The notes under the pieces: model-generated
The model's database searches: none
The model's input: only the letters and a program-made list of their open reading frames with translations
Told to the model about the DNA's origin: nothing
Shown here: positions 38,616 through 50,939 of the stretch, in pieces
How the letters are laid out: each line of letters opens with the position of its first letter
Position numbering within the stretch: the first letter of the stretch is position 1
Made by a program: the position numbers and the translations under genes
Assembly: GCA_029931535.1 (NCBI GenBank)
Contig: JAQPZY010001688.1
Span: 6,990,001-7,054,000, forward strand
Direction of reading: 5' to 3'
Length of the DNA: 64,000 nucleotides
Source: Margaritifera margaritifera
Lineage: Eukaryota > Mollusca > Bivalvia > Unionida > Margaritiferidae

Positions 38616-39225
38616 CCCTTAAAGTGCTGTATAGTTTTGTAGCACAAGATCTCTCAAGGCAGAATTGTTAGAGAAAAGAAATGAAAATTGCACTCTACTT
38701 TTAAACTGCCTGTATTTTAATCAGGCTTGGTATTCTGCCTTATCATTTAATGTCAAAATACTGCTGAATAGGGGGTTGACCGGCATGCCATCTGTTTTTG
38801 TCCATCCAGCATGTACATCAGACTTATATTCAACATCATTTTCGGGTTCAAAATTTCTCACTGGTATTTCCAGTAACACTTTCCGAGCTCCAACAATCTC
38901 ATATAGTTCAAAACTTTAAAAATCATTGTCATCATCGCCATCATCAACCGGTATTTGCCGAACAAACTCGTAACCTGAAGATGAACCATACTGGAAGTAA
39001 GCCATTTGGGGTTTTCTAGAAGCCCTTACTTTAAACATGCATTTGTAAAACTTCCTTCATGAATGCAAGGTTCAACCTCGACAGAATGCTTGTTACAGGG
39101 CCCAAATGTGCCAATCAAATTTAGTTTAACAACCGTTCATGTCAAGCCGAAAAAGGACATTGACAAGACAAGTACTACGAGACCTCTACTGGCAGCACGA
39201 CTTATGACATTACAAGCACAAGGAC
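38616..39225. mobile_element. piggyBac-derived MITE inside hAT family 2 copy
   Basis: TTAA at 38612-38615 and 39226-39229; ends CCCTTAAAGTGCTG and, inward from the right, GTCCTTGTGCTTGT. Homologous to the better preserved copy at 60294-60921 and in the same position within the hAT. Non-coding, with an acidic-codon-rich 5' remnant as in piggyBac N-termini. Confidence 0.78.
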
Positions 39226-39372
39226 TTAACATTTGTATACTGCGCAGAGTACATCTGTATATGCGCAACTGTAAATAATATGCAGGAGCTCTCGCGCATC
39301 ACTGCTTTCCAAGTGCATGAATTTGTACAAAATTTGCACGATTTGCGCACCCTAGCAGCATCTCTGCAACAT

Positions 39373-40506
39373 GGCCATTATTTTTGACCAGGACAAAGAT
39401 GCTAACTGTCCAGCTGATCCAGATCCATACACACCTCATCCTGAGACTGGATATCAGAATCTGATGCTGCCATTGATGACCAGTGAGAATCAGGATCCTC
39501 ATCCATTGATTTGATGTGGCTATGGTATCCAAAGTACAGCTGCCCATGAAATTAGGTGTGCAAAAAGAGGAGTTCCAACAGTAGATTGTTTTCATTTTGT
39601 TAGTGTCTTAGTCTTTTTAAATAGCTCTTTTTTCCTCAAATGTTTTTTGTATTTTTAGCCTCGGGTAGCTTCGAGGCATGTTGACGTTGGGAATCGGAAG
39701 TAGCACATATCATCACATATTGCCTAGACACAGAAGATAGAAGATTTCTAACTGGAGTCCCATTTGAATCCTATGTCTGAAAACTATCAAAATGTACCTA
39801 TTTCCTATTCATCTCTCCCAGCAGACTCAATTGCTATGCTCTAAATTCACAAGTGGTCATTAGAAATAATTCACTGTAATAATGCAACCTATTTGAACTA
39901 CTATACCACTTCTGACCATCACTGTACTTGCTGGGTGCATCAATACACAATCATGACAATAAAGATATTAATTTTTCTGACAAAATATTCAGGAACAATT
40001 TTGATTATTATACAAATTATCCATAGAGAGAGTAAACTCATTCTCTTTTTAGTGTCCAGATTAATAGAAGATGAAGGTAAATAATGTAAAATCCTTACAA
40101 CATATGGTTAGACTGGTTGAATGCCATAGACCGTGCCAAGGTAACATATATTGTATTAAATCACAACCGGGTTCTAAGTTGAGGTAAATTTACATCGATT
40201 TAACTGGTCTTATGAAAATTCTCTATAGAAGCAAGAGTATAAAAATTAATCAGATGCCAGCCACCAAAGAAAACAAAAGTGTTAACACGTTCACCCAGAA
40301 AAATTTAAATGGAACATCCCTACACAAGAAATAGTGTAGAACCAGGTGACCTGAAACTGTCTTAATTTTGTCTGACCAGTTATTTAGCAGTGGATGACCA
40401 GAATGGTTCTTTCATCACAATCAGCTTGAACAGACATCCTGATCGGTATGTAAACAAATTGTTAATCTAAACAGAGTTCAAACAATCAAAGATGTAATGC
40501 ATGAAC
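39373..40506. other. Importin beta intron, nothing recognised
   Basis: AT-rich, without recognisable coding or terminal-repeat sequence. Confidence 0.6.
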
Positions 40507-40514
40507 ATCTATGG

Positions 40515-40609
40515 CAGGGGTGTCAAACTCATTTGCTATGGCGGGCCAGATTTGATATCAATAATAATAAATAACGAGTCTGGCAGACTATATGCGGCCT
40601 ACACCCCTG
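40515..40609. mobile_element. 95-bp hAT MITE with 8-bp target duplication
   Basis: Ends CAGGGGTGTCAAACTC and GCGGCCTACACCCCTG share CAGGGGTGT as inverted repeats. Flanks ATCTATGG and ATCTATGT match at 7 of 8 positions. This is the classic hAT signature and contrasts with the 5- and 6-bp duplications of the other hAT families here. It lies 166 bp from importin exon 40776-40865. Confidence 0.85.
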
Positions 40610-40769
40610 ATCTATGTGATGACTCTTTCACAAAAACATCTCAACTACATAACTCCTACAACAAAGCACCATTTTTAATTGATTAAGTAAATTCTAGTAA
40701 TCTTAAAAACCTTAGAAAGTCATAAGAAAATCTTTGACCCATACACATTGAATACAGATCTAATAATTA

Positions 40770-40865
<96 letters not shown>

Positions 40866-41294
40866 CTAGAGAGCGGAAACAAAAAACAATGGTCAAGGCT
40901 GTACAAGGTATTAAAAAATTGCTTTTATTTATCTCCATTAAAATACTTTCTGTTCCAAGTGAAGTAACAAACTCTACTGATGATCAATTTTCTTTGACAG
41001 TTCCTTCATCTACATAAATACGATCTTATTTGGAAACCTTTGCAACAAGAGGCAAAGCATGGTTCATACAGGTAAAATATGACAAAATTCAAGGACTTTT
41101 CAAGGACTTTATTTTGATTTTCAAGGAGTCTTATATCTGAACTCACCATAGATATCTACATTTGGAACAACCTTCAGACTGACTTGTGGCTCATGTAACT
41201 GCGTTTTCCTCTCCCGATAAAGTTCACTAACATAGGTACAATAAACAAAAAGTCAAACTAACAAAAAGTTTATTAACAAGTTCTTCCTTGGTAC

Positions 41295-42958
41295 TTAATT
41301 TCCCTTCAGCTCCTTGATCTTAGCATCCAGCTTATTGCAAAGACCTTCATAAATTCCAAGTTTCTCCTCAGCTCCTTTTCTGTTAGCATTGGCCTGTGCA
41401 AGAAGTTGCCACTTTAGTGTCTTTTCTGCTTTTAAAGACAGTTCATCTGCTTTCTTCACAAGTATTTCATAATCTAATCTGGCCTGCTTTTTTCTTCTTT
41501 TCAGATCTTCAATGTCATCAAGAACATGCTTTCTTTTCCTCTGCCCAGACTCAGACTGCTTCTTTTCCCTCTCCTTCTGTAAATAAGTTTCATACTTCTG
41601 TCTTGCTGAAGCTGCACTTACAAGAAGCTGATTGGTGATTGGAACATTCAGTACTCCTCCCACATTTCTAACATAATCACATATGATCCTCTGTGCAACC
41701 ACACTTTGCCCCTTCAAATTTTCACACTCTACTTCCTTGTTCACAGAAAAGCCACGCTCCACTGTTGCTTGTCCATGGGAGAGGGTCAACAAGAGCTTAA
41801 CAATCTCCAGCAGCTTCCCATACCTAGCATCTGACATGTGCTCCACAAAAAATGTGTCCAGTCTATCATTGTATGGATCAAAGCCTGTAAACTTATCAGT
41901 ACCAATAACTATTATACTGTCCAGAAAGTCATTATATTGTTGCAGGATGACTTCACCATCAAGCACATTGATTCTTTTTGTTGCAATAATCAACTTCATA
42001 AGTTTCTTAAATTTGTCCCTGCTGAGATTTGTATGTCTGGCCATTTCCCTTGGACACAAAGATACCATATTTCTGACCAAAGAATAAGTGATTGGGGATT
42101 TCACAGTAATCTTTTTCAACACTTCAATCACAAATGCCATACATTCCATTCTGAACTCCATTACTTCCTTTTCACTAGTGGTTGCACTTCTCAACTTTTC
42201 TTCAGCTAGTGAACCGATGTCCACCTTCTTGTATGTCAAAAGATTGGTCTTCTCTAAATCTATCCTTAGCAACTTTTCTGGTGTGGTTGCCTGGTCCAAA
42301 ACTTCAGGCTTGACAACTTTCCGCATCAAGCATTTGATGACTGTAGTCAAGTCATTCACCATAAAAGGCACCATGGGCTTATCTGTTTGGTAGTTAGCCA
42401 GGAAAGGCTGCAATATGGTTGCAATGAAACAAAAAAACTCTAGCTTTGCTCTGATTAGCTTGTCCTTCACTGCTTGACTTACTACATCAAATGATTTGTT
42501 GGTAGGTTTAGGTAACTGTTTTGACTGAACCTTCTTGACATAAAGTTCAACTGAATCCCACACCTGCAATGCTCGCTGGGAAATGGGTACGTTTTCTAAC
42601 CATCTATGGTCTACAAATTTTAGTGGCATGATTGTAGTGCCAGCCAATTTCTGGTAATCTTCTCTCCTGGCAGGTGAATCTTTAAAAAGATAGTACAGAC
42701 TGCGCAGAAGTGAAGCGATTCCCCATTCCGTAACAAGTGCACCTGCCTTAAATGCATTATGCAAAGTATGCAGTCCACATGAGCCAATATTAATTAAATC
42801 ATGGCCATAGTCTGTATTTATCTGGCTTTGGATAATGTCTAAAACTTTCCAATTCACATTGGGCCCGTCCATACTTATCTGCACCATGTTGTGGATATTC
42901 AAGTGGTTCATTGTTTCTTCTCTGAAATGATCAACTATGTCATCAGCTGTAGCATGGC
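41295..42958 (-). CDS. hAT transposase, exon 2 (catalytic core, dimerisation, coiled coil)
   Basis: Starts at acceptor GATTGCAG after a 293-bp intron and runs open to TAA at 41295. Numbering from the ATG at 44053, D298 in ISMDGPNVN is the second catalytic Asp; SCGLHTLHNAF is the conserved Cys/His region; FVDHRWLENV is the family RW motif; and LSHGQATVERGFSVNK holds the catalytic Glu (E668) and the start of the hAT C-terminal dimerisation domain. About 100 residues follow that domain: a basic, coiled-coil-like tail with a likely nuclear localisation signal (GQRKRKHVLDDIEDLKRRKK). Exons 1 and 2 total 2,466 bp, 822 codons with the stop. This is the only intact transposon gene in the window. Confidence 0.87.
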
Positions 42959-43251
42959 CTGCAATCAGAGAGGATAAATACATATAAATCTTCATCAATT
43001 GCCTGGGTCCATGCTAAGTAATAATTAATGTACAAAGTGTCAATTTATTTATTTTTAGTTCATGCACTTCATTATATATGTATGTATGATTTATGCTCAT
43101 TTAGTTTATTTTTTTATTCACCTATCTTTAGTAATTCCAAGGAAAATGTGAATGCAATCAATACTTCTAAACTTGAGAGCTGATGAAAAAAATTAAAAGA
43201 AAATAAAAATAAAAATAAAATAAAAATGACATTAATAAACAATATAATTAC

Positions 43252-44053
43252 CTAAAAACTGTGATCCCAAGTATCTGGTCACAACCTGGTTTGTCCCACC
43301 ATCCCAGAATCTGACATGTAAGTCCATCTGCTTTTCTTGCATTTTCTTGTTCAAGGATTCATCAAACAGAATCACAAACACACCACTGACACCTAATAGA
43401 ATTAATTTTTTAAGGTGTTCCGCAATACCAAAAACACACAAGTAAGATGTTTTCCTTTCTGCACACGAAAACTTTGCAGCCAGAGCACTGTCTGGGAACA
43501 TAGCATGAAAAACGTCAGCAATATGTTCATTTGATTTGTAGGATGCATGTGTGACCACAGTATGCAATGTCCATAAAATTTCTGACTTCAGAACATCGTT
43601 CTTGGAAAGGAAGTTGGAAATATCTGCAGATGTTGACTGTGTGGTTGAAGCTGCATCAGATGGGGGTGGGGGTAACATCAATCCCATCATTAATTTATCG
43701 GAATGCGACACTGTCTTAGATTTAATGTCAGTGTCACTGGCACATGTCTTGATTTTGTCTGTTTTTATTCCAAAATAATCCAAACTCATTGCTGACACTG
43801 ACGCTTCAATTTTCCGGTGTTTTGCACCTTTACGGTGTGATTTAAGGGCACTCTCACCCATAGCCCCAATGTCTATAACTTTGTTGCACACACAACACAA
43901 AGCTTTATATCTGTCCTGGGTCTCCTTGACCCACTTATAGGAGGCTTTCCATTCACGATTAAAAACACACTTCCCTGGCGGCATTTTCATGTAGAAACCA
44001 AGGCCACAAGGTGCGATGTAAGAAATAGAAAGCCGCCATATTGCCATTCCCAC
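43252..44053 (-). CDS. hAT transposase, exon 1 (zinc finger, first catalytic Asp)
   Basis: Open from an ATG at 44053; ATGs at codons 22 and 24 (MKMPPGK) are plausible alternative starts. Residues 53-79 form a BED/hAT-like finger (CCVC at 53-56, then H73 and H79). A low-complexity Ser/Pro linker follows. Residues 228-235, ILFDESLN, contain the first catalytic Asp (D231). The exon ends FLG with the Gly codon split at donor AG|GTAATT. The joined frame with 42958 reads through FLGHATADD, the continuity expected for this family, and removes the short read-through tail. No stop or frameshift is seen. Transposase role is by family; activity is untested. Confidence 0.85.
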
Positions 44054-44379
44054 AATGCTGCTAAACGGAAATCTTGAGTAATCTCCCTTTCCTTAGTTAC
44101 CGACCAAGCAACAGAAAGTAAAAGGCATATAGTCGATCGGACATTTTCTGAAATATTTCCACCGATGTTTCTTTTTATAAAAATATTTTGGTCTTTTATT
44201 TTCTTAAAAATTCAAGCACTTTTTAAGGATTTTTGCTCATTTTCAAGCACTTTTTAAGGACTTTTTCCCACTGACATTAAAAATAAGCACTTTTCAAGAG
44301 GATTTTCAAAAAATAAGCACTTTTCATCCAGCAGTTGAAAATTCAAGTACTTTTCAAATCTGTGCGAACCCTGCAAAGT

Positions 44380-45400
44380 CAATTAGGTTTGCTTTTCAAA
44401 ACTCGTTCACAAAAATGTGGATATATTTGTGATTACATATGCACCATTTTCATTCAGAACCAATTAATTATTGAACAAAGTGATTAAATGAAAACCCAAT
44501 ATCAATGCCACCATTCATGCAATAGTAGTAGTGATTACAAGAGTTTCGAGATGACTACGGTACCAGGTTGGAGGATAGATGAGCACTACCAGCTACATCT
44601 TGCTAAAGTGCTTTAGTGCAACACGATTTTCAAGATGGCTGCAGCGGTGGCTGCACCAGATGTCTGAGGTCCTGTCTGACAGGCACCATTTTCATTTAGG
44701 ACTAACTAGATATCATAAGAAGTCTTTTAGTGCCATAACCATGTTGATGCATTCACCTATTTAGGGGGGAGTAGCAATAACTATATTTTCAAGATGGATA
44801 CTATAGCAGTCATACTGGATGTCAGATCAGGACCATTTTTCATTTAGGACCAACAAGACATCACAGAAATCTTTCAGTGAAAACCCCATGCTGATAAGAC
44901 CCTCAAGTTAGACAGAGTAGACGTAAGAATTTCGAGATGGCCACCATTTTTATTTGGAGAAACCAGACATCATAAGAAGTCTTTTAGTGAAAATTCCCAT
45001 GTCAATAAGAACATTGAGGAGGAGGAGTGATGACACGATGGTCAAGACGACCACCATTGCTACCATATTTGATGTCAGATTGGCACCATTTCCATTCAGG
45101 AGCAACTAGACCGTGCAAGTATTTTTTTTAGTGAAAACTCTATGTGGAAATGACCATCACTTCTGGAGTAGTATAGTGATAACAAGATGGTTAACATGAC
45201 TGCCATGGCAACCGTACTGTATGTCCAAGCGGCTCAATTTTCATTTAGGGGCAAAGAGACCTTGGGGTGAATGTGTTTTGTAAAGTTTTGTGACAATCCT
45301 CGAGCAGCAATAATGAACTTGTGCTAACAGACACTGGAAGGACAACAGGTTAAATGCCTCGCATAAGCTCTACTGGTCTATGACCAGGGGAGATCAAATT
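44380..45400. repeat. ~140-bp-unit array, family B
   Basis: Begins directly after the intact hAT element. Units carry GATTTTCAAGATGGCTGC (44622), TATTTTCAAGATGG (44782) and related blocks, and end in the same GTGCTAACAGAC ... CATAAGCTCTACTGG tail as 17020-17165, followed at once by family C units. Confidence 0.82.
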
Positions 45401-45409
45401 AGTGTAAAG

Positions 45410-47220
45410 GTTTCTTTTATTAGTAAAGGCATCCACTTTGGAAGGCAGATCAGCATCATTTGTACAAACCTTAAAGCCCTTCATGTCAAAATGCTTCATC
45501 AAATTGCACTCAGCAATTGTTTTATATGAGTATGTCTTGTAGCGGGAGAGATGATAGCTGCCGCCAAGTGAAATTCAAAATAAACCCAAAGATTTATGTC
45601 AGTTGGGAGAATAAGAAGCCTATGAGCTCCATGGGGTTTGGAACTGTGGTTCTGAAACTGTACTGGAAGTTAATAAGGTCCAAGTATACTTAACAATTTT
45701 TTAAAAGAAGTAATTTAAAGTTTATCCTTTTCATAGAAATGGCTGCCATATTTAATGGCAGAATGGCATCATTTGTACATCCTTTAAAGGCCTACACAAG
45801 CAGATGCTTTCTGTCAAATTTAGTTAAATTCTGTGACAGTTTTTGAAAAGTTGTTTTTTAAACAAATATTTTATAGTAACAATAATCAATTTTGCTGGCA
45901 AATCAGCATCATTTGTACAAACTTGATAGGACTTCATGCCACAAAAATGTCAAATTTAGCTGAATTCTGTTCAGCAAACTTTTTTAAAAGTTATTTCACG
46001 GTTTTTCTATTTTTAGTAACATACACTATATTTGATGTTAGATCGGCATAATTTCTACAAACATATATGGCCTTTAAGCCAAGATGCTGTTAAATTTGGT
46101 CAAAATCTATTGAGCTTTTTTTCTAAGTTGTTTAAAACATTTTCCATTTTTAACAGTGGCAGCCATGTATTAGCATCAGATGTACAAAACTGAAAGGTCT
46201 ACATGCCAGGATGCATTTTGTCAGATTTGGTCAAGTTCTGTTCAGTGGATTTTGAGAAAAAGTCATTAAAAGACTTTATATTTTTACAAATGGCTGCCAC
46301 ATTCGACAACAGATCAGAATTATTTGTACAAACGTGGAAACCATACATAACAGGATATCTTCTGTCAAATTTAGACAAGTTCTGTGCCATGGTATTTTGA
46401 AAAATACTTTTGAAAGTCTTCCCATTTTTAGTAATGGCAGTCATATTTGACAACAGATGAGCCTTATCTGTTTAAACTTTGAAGGCATTTATGTACAAGA
46501 TGGTTAAATTCTGTCAAGTGGTTTTGAGAAGTAACATAAAGGTTTTTCTATTTTTAGTGACGGCAAATCAGCAACATTTTTTTCAAACTTGGAAGATCTT
46601 AATGCCAGGATGCTTTCTGTTAAATTCTGTTTTAGTGATTTTTTAGAATTCACTGAATAGAGGTTTATATATTTTTAGTAATGGCAATGGTTAGTATACT
46701 GGACCCAAAACCATTAGGGTGCAGGTTTGAATCCTACATCAGATCAGCCCAGGTCTACTGGTGTGGTGTCACAGGGTAACATGGCACTTTACTCCAACTG
46801 CCTCAGCACGCTATAACCTTCCAATACTGCTATGCCGCAAAATATCAAACCAAACTAAGCTACCATATTTTATGGCACATCAGCGTCATTTACAGAAACA
46901 TAAAAACCCTTCATACAAGGATGCTTTTTGTCAAGTCTGGTTGAATTCTGTTCAGTAATGTTTTATGTTAAGTCTATGTTTGAATGTTTTTTAAAATATT
47001 TAGTAATAGTGACCATATTTGGTGTTGCATCAGCTTCATGTACAGACTTAAAAAGCCTTCATGCCAGGATGCTCTCTGCCAAGTTTGCTTAAAATTGGTT
47101 TGGTATTTATTAGAAGTTTAAATTATCAACTGTTGATGCACTAATCTCAGACAGCACTTAGATGCACATTGGACATAGAACATATGCCAAGTTCATCTGG
47201 CCTTATAGCCAGGCAAGCTA
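45410..47220. repeat. ~140-bp-unit array, family C (longest)
   Basis: The block CAGATCAGCATCATTTGTAC and variants recur near 45451, 45760, 45897, 46040, 46170, 46310, 46454 and 46563; later spacings are 109-144 bp. A plus-strand SINE interrupts it at 46682-46862. It ends in a CTGGCCTTATAGCCAGGCAAGC tail that also occurs at 12930 and 17690. Confidence 0.82.
46682..46862 (+). repeat. tRNA-derived SINE, plus strand
   Basis: Starts with a tRNA-like head: A-box-like TTAGTATACTGG and B box GGTTTGAATCC (about 46735), then a body ending in GCCGCAAAATATCAAACCAAAC. The tail resembles those of the other SINEs here, but the head differs, so it may be another subfamily. It interrupts the ~140-bp array of 45410-47220. 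No anticodon stem-loop is convincing, so this is not a functional tRNA. Confidence 0.7.
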
Positions 47221-47275
47221 ACCACTGTATATCATTATTGGGGGGGGGAGCATAGCAGCAAATGATAGTTTCAGA

Positions 47276-47327
47276 GTTTCTAATGCCTGTAATTATATTG
47301 ACCAATATAATTACAGGCAATAGAAAC
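47276..47327. repeat. 25-bp near-perfect inverted repeat (hairpin)
   Basis: GTTTCTAATGCCTGTAATTA, then TATTG, faces its complement across a 2-base gap (arms 47276-47300 and 47303-47327, one mismatch). It lies just past the end of the family C array. Confidence 0.9.
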
Positions 47328-48462
47328 TACGTTAATTTTCTTTTCTTTAAATAATATTTCATATCACCCAATTAGTATGCATGGATCTCAGACCTGCCAA
47401 CCCTAACAAGACTTTCTCAGCAAGGCAGTCAATATTTTTCCTTAGTACAGTTTCAGAAACTTATGATGAAGGGCATTATTATGAGGGAGTACTGTAATTG
47501 TATTTTCAGTAAACAGACACACTGTACATTATATTAATAAAAGTATGACTAACAAGAGGCAAATCAACAATATGGTGTCCAATAAATGTAATTGTTGCCT
47601 TTCCTGCATTTTTCCAGCAAGAATCTGAATCTTCATTTATACTTGTGTGCTGATTGTTTAGACTTTTTGAGGCTTATTGTCCATTTCATCTTCAATGTGT
47701 TTTCGTTCATTGGACGCCATTTCTTGACAATGCTAGATAAGCAACAGCTTGATATTGTAGGCATTTGTATTAAAAATGTGGGACAGTTGAAAGCGTCCAA
47801 GGTACTCCTGTATAGTTAAGACTGGTTCCTTAACGAACTCCACTGAATATAAAATGAAATCCGGATCTAGATCAAACACAGACAAGCCAGTATCCAGATT
47901 TGATCACAACAATCATAATTTTGTAATTTTTGCTATTATTCCATAAGTCCGTAATTTAAGAGTCATATCAGTAAGACCGGCAGTCAAATTGTAAGGGTTG
48001 GTAGGTCTGCATATATCGGGCAATATTCTCTTCCAGAAAATCTTCAGAACCCCCACCTGTTTAACCTTTGACTAAAAGTATTCTTTTTTCATGTGAAAAC
48101 TGTCTGATAACATCAGCCATATGCAATAAAATCAGAGTTGTTTCAGCTCGTACACTCGTATTTGGTCCTTCTAAAAATCAAGCTACTACACAATGGTGTT
48201 TGCTTGCTGACAAGCTAATTTTGGAATTAGCTCTACCTGGAAATAAAGAGTATGACTGCAAGAAGAATACAATTTAGCTTTGTTGAAAATTGTATCATGT
48301 AAATATTAATTCAAAAATAAATGACACGAGTTCAAATATTTTGCTTTTGATTATTCTCATGCACTCTTCAAAATATGCATCACAACACCACAATTATCAT
48401 TTGAATAAATTAAAGTATTAGGCTGTTTTACTGTCTAATATCAAGTTTTACCATCTACATAC
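47328..48462. other. Importin beta intron, nothing recognised
   Basis: Follows the hairpin at 47276. The 75-codon plus-strand frame at 47592 has no family resemblance and looks spurious. Confidence 0.6.
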
Positions 48463-48522
48463 CCTTGTGTCCACAGATTGCGTGGCTTCACACACCACTT
48501 GCATGATGAAGTGACGTTCACT
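48463..48522 (-). CDS. KPNB1: Importin beta-1, exon 3 of 9 in window
   Basis: A 60-bp microexon-like segment encoding exactly 20 codons, SERHFIMQVVCEATQSVDTR, phase 0 at both ends. It aligns with human residues about 213-232, where CP replaces the SV seen here. The acceptor is TGTTTCAG and the donor GTATGT. Such a short exon would be missed by ORF scanning; it is supported by homology, by both splice sites and by frame continuity with its neighbours at 49420 and 40865. Confidence 0.94.
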
Positions 48523-49419
48523 CTGAAACAGAACATCAGCACATCTCAATACATGAACATTCAAGCTTTTCAACTGTCGACTTGACAAATCTGATCATGC
48601 GGCTATCTAATTTAGGTCCAACTGTACTATGTATTTGAACACAAAACATTTACAGGACAAACCAACTTTTCCCCCTCCCATGTTAGGACATGAAATGAGG
48701 TGATTAGAGAAACTGTGAAACAGTGGCCCAAACAAACTTTTTAATCTTGTACTCGAGCTTAAATTTTTCTTGTCTGCATGTTAAAACCTGGTGTCCTAGT
48801 TTTATTCTCTCAGACATAAGACTTAAGTAAAACAGCACCATTTATCCTCGAGTGTTTAATGCATTCAATATGAAAGCTTTTTATTTCAATTCAACATGAA
48901 TATTAAGCATAAATATTAACCTTTTCACACCTACATCTTTCAATGAATAATTAAAACTATTGCTATAAATATTCAAACATGCCAATATCCAATACATAAC
49001 CATATCCAATGCAGAACATTGTCTTTCACACATTTAAATGGGTCATAAAACCTGTACTGAATAGGCACCACAAAGTACACACATTATTGCATTTTTACCC
49101 AAGTTTCTTTGACTACTGAAATTACTTTGGTTTTAAAAATGAATCTCAAATATCACATCAAAGTGACAGTCATCAGAACCTGATAGTTCTGTTTGCACAG
49201 TGCATAAGATTTAAAATCAACGATTCATTATCAGCAAAGCACTTAGCAATCAGGGAGTTGGATTTATTATCTTTCTCCATTTATTATTAGTAAACTAATA
49301 TTGTACAACAGCTCAGATTCCTGTTGCAATTGATTAGCACTAAATTTCTTACAAAGTTTCTGATAGCAATACTTATTTTAGCCTGGAAATATGTTACAGA
49401 AAGTTATAAATATACTTAC

Positions 49420-49495
49420 ATCTTTGTCAAAGTTGGCTTTGGTAAACTCTAGAGAATTCAAAAGAGCATTTGTAGCTGCCAGCCGCACATGGTTG
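49420..49495 (-). CDS. KPNB1: Importin beta-1, exon 2 of 9 in window
   Basis: This 76-bp exon supplies the third base of a split Ser codon and then 25 codons, [20 protein letters not shown] onward to KD. It matches human residues about 188-212 almost residue for residue ([20 protein letters not shown] is shared). It belongs to HEAT repeat 5 of the superhelix that wraps Ran and cargo. The acceptor is TTGACAG and the donor GTAAGT, both strong. The exon ends in phase 0 and is 0.9 kb from the next, one of the shorter introns in the window. Confidence 0.95.
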
Positions 49496-50939
49496 CTGTC
49501 AAGGGAAATTACTGCATTTCATGAAAGCTTTATATTTCCTTATCCTTACTTTTGAGAACTAAGGAAAGCTCTATGCTAAAACAAAATGCAAGAGAAATAT
49601 TTCACAAAATTCAATGGTAGAGAACTGGAAAAATCCCATAATGGTCTACTTGCTCTTAATTGAGATTTTCATAGAATTGCACACAAATCTGGATATGATG
49701 AAGAATTTTACATCATCAAATTCATGTTACATGTCCAAGTTTTCCAAAAATTTAATACTTATTGTAAGTTCCCTAATTACCAATCTGATTAAAATCAAGA
49801 TCAACTTATAATAAGTAGATCTAACAGTCACTGATAAAGGTTCATATTCTGCCAACCTTTGTAATTCCTGGTCCACTTATTTTTAGTAACCTATCAGACA
49901 AATTACTGAATTTCATGTTAGGAAGTCTTATCATCAGAAACGATTTGTTTTTAGTTAATTTGTCACTTTTATAAATGAGAAAGCTATAATTTGCTTGGTG
50001 CATCTAAAGATCAACTGAACAAGACCTCATATTGGTCTCCATCAGATCTCCATTAGGTCAGAGATCTCGATTTTAATCAGATGTTACCTTATTCTGAAAT
50101 ACCAGATTAGTGGAAATTTTTTTCAGTATGAATGGAGATTGTTCCTCATAGGTACCATGTAAAATATAAACCTTTTCGTTCAGCAAAAGATGTAATATAA
50201 GACAATGGGATTTTTGACCTACAATTTTAGTAAAATGTTTAAAAATATCTAACTGTTCTTGTGACTGTGATAACAGAAACAACGAAGAACAAATCTTACC
50301 ATGTTGAACATTAAGATCAGCATATGAAAACTGTAGTCATTAACTGCTTCGAGATGTAACAGGATGCATTTTTTGCTTTTTCACTAAAGATTATGAAACA
50401 CATCATAGGTCTCTTGCAATGAATAAGCATCAACAATATAATTCAGGTAAGCTGGGTCATCTTTTAACCATTGTTATTCGTACAGACAACTTTGTTTCCT
50501 TTTCCTTTTTTAAAAAAGAAATGTGGTCAAACTCAATTACACTTTCGCACTTTACTGACTGGGGACAGTGGAGTACATGTTACATCTCTGCAATCTAATA
50601 CACCCATAACAGGATGTTGTTAATCGTGCTGATTGCAAATAAAAATTGAATTCTTTTTTACCTCAAAGATCCAATATCAAAAAGTGTCATTTAAACTTTA
50701 AATTTAACAAGTACGTAACGATGAATATCGACGAGAACTGGCTAGCCTGCATGAACAAGGGCTATTTATACTTTTCTTCCTTCTTTCCTGAGCAAAAATC
50801 CATACACAAACACAACTCTGGCAAGAAAGTTGACGTACATCAATTTCATCTGCCAACAGAACAAAATAAACATGGCTTGATAAAATCCCAAGTATATAGA
50901 GTATATATGTTGCAAAATTAATGTAATACATTCACTGCT
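49496..50939. other. Importin beta intron, nothing recognised
   Basis: AT-rich sequence right of exon 49420-49495. The 91-codon frame at 50646 shows no recognisable domain. Confidence 0.6.

Larger units (their letters stand above)
37958..39366 (-). mobile_element. hAT family 2 copy with nested piggyBac MITE
   Basis: Ends CAGAGATGCTGCC and AGCAGCATCTCTG pair as terminal inverted repeats. CAACAT flanks both sides (37952-37957 and 39367-39372), again 6 bp. The left part encodes the end of a hAT transposase on the minus strand; the middle is a TTAA-flanked piggyBac MITE (38616-39225). It lies in the 16-kb importin beta intron. Confidence 0.87.
41058..44373 (-). mobile_element. Complete hAT transposon with intact transposase gene
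   Basis: The ends are CATGGTTCATACAG on the left and, read inward from the right, CAGGGTTCGCACAG, which pair as imperfect 14-bp terminal inverted repeats of the CAGGGTTC kind common in hAT elements. CAAAG flanks both ends (41053-41057 and 44374-44378), a flush 5-bp duplication; an 8-bp duplication does not fit. Subterminal sequence repeats the motif CAAGNACTTTT several times at the right end and twice at the left, possible transposase-binding sites. The element sits inside an importin beta intron and encodes the two-exon transposase described separately. Confidence 0.85.

Noticed and set aside
41396..42393. Several plus-strand frames of 80-134 codons
   Set aside because: Antisense shadows of the intact hAT transposase exon 2.
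41295..42998. The 567-codon frame as a complete single-exon gene starting at 42998
   Set aside because: The first 13 codons lie in an intron: the acceptor at 42959 and donor at 43251 join two frames into a continuous transposase with both catalytic Asp residues.
46682..46760. Functional tRNA gene
   Set aside because: A and B boxes are present but no credible cloverleaf; the body and tail match a SINE.
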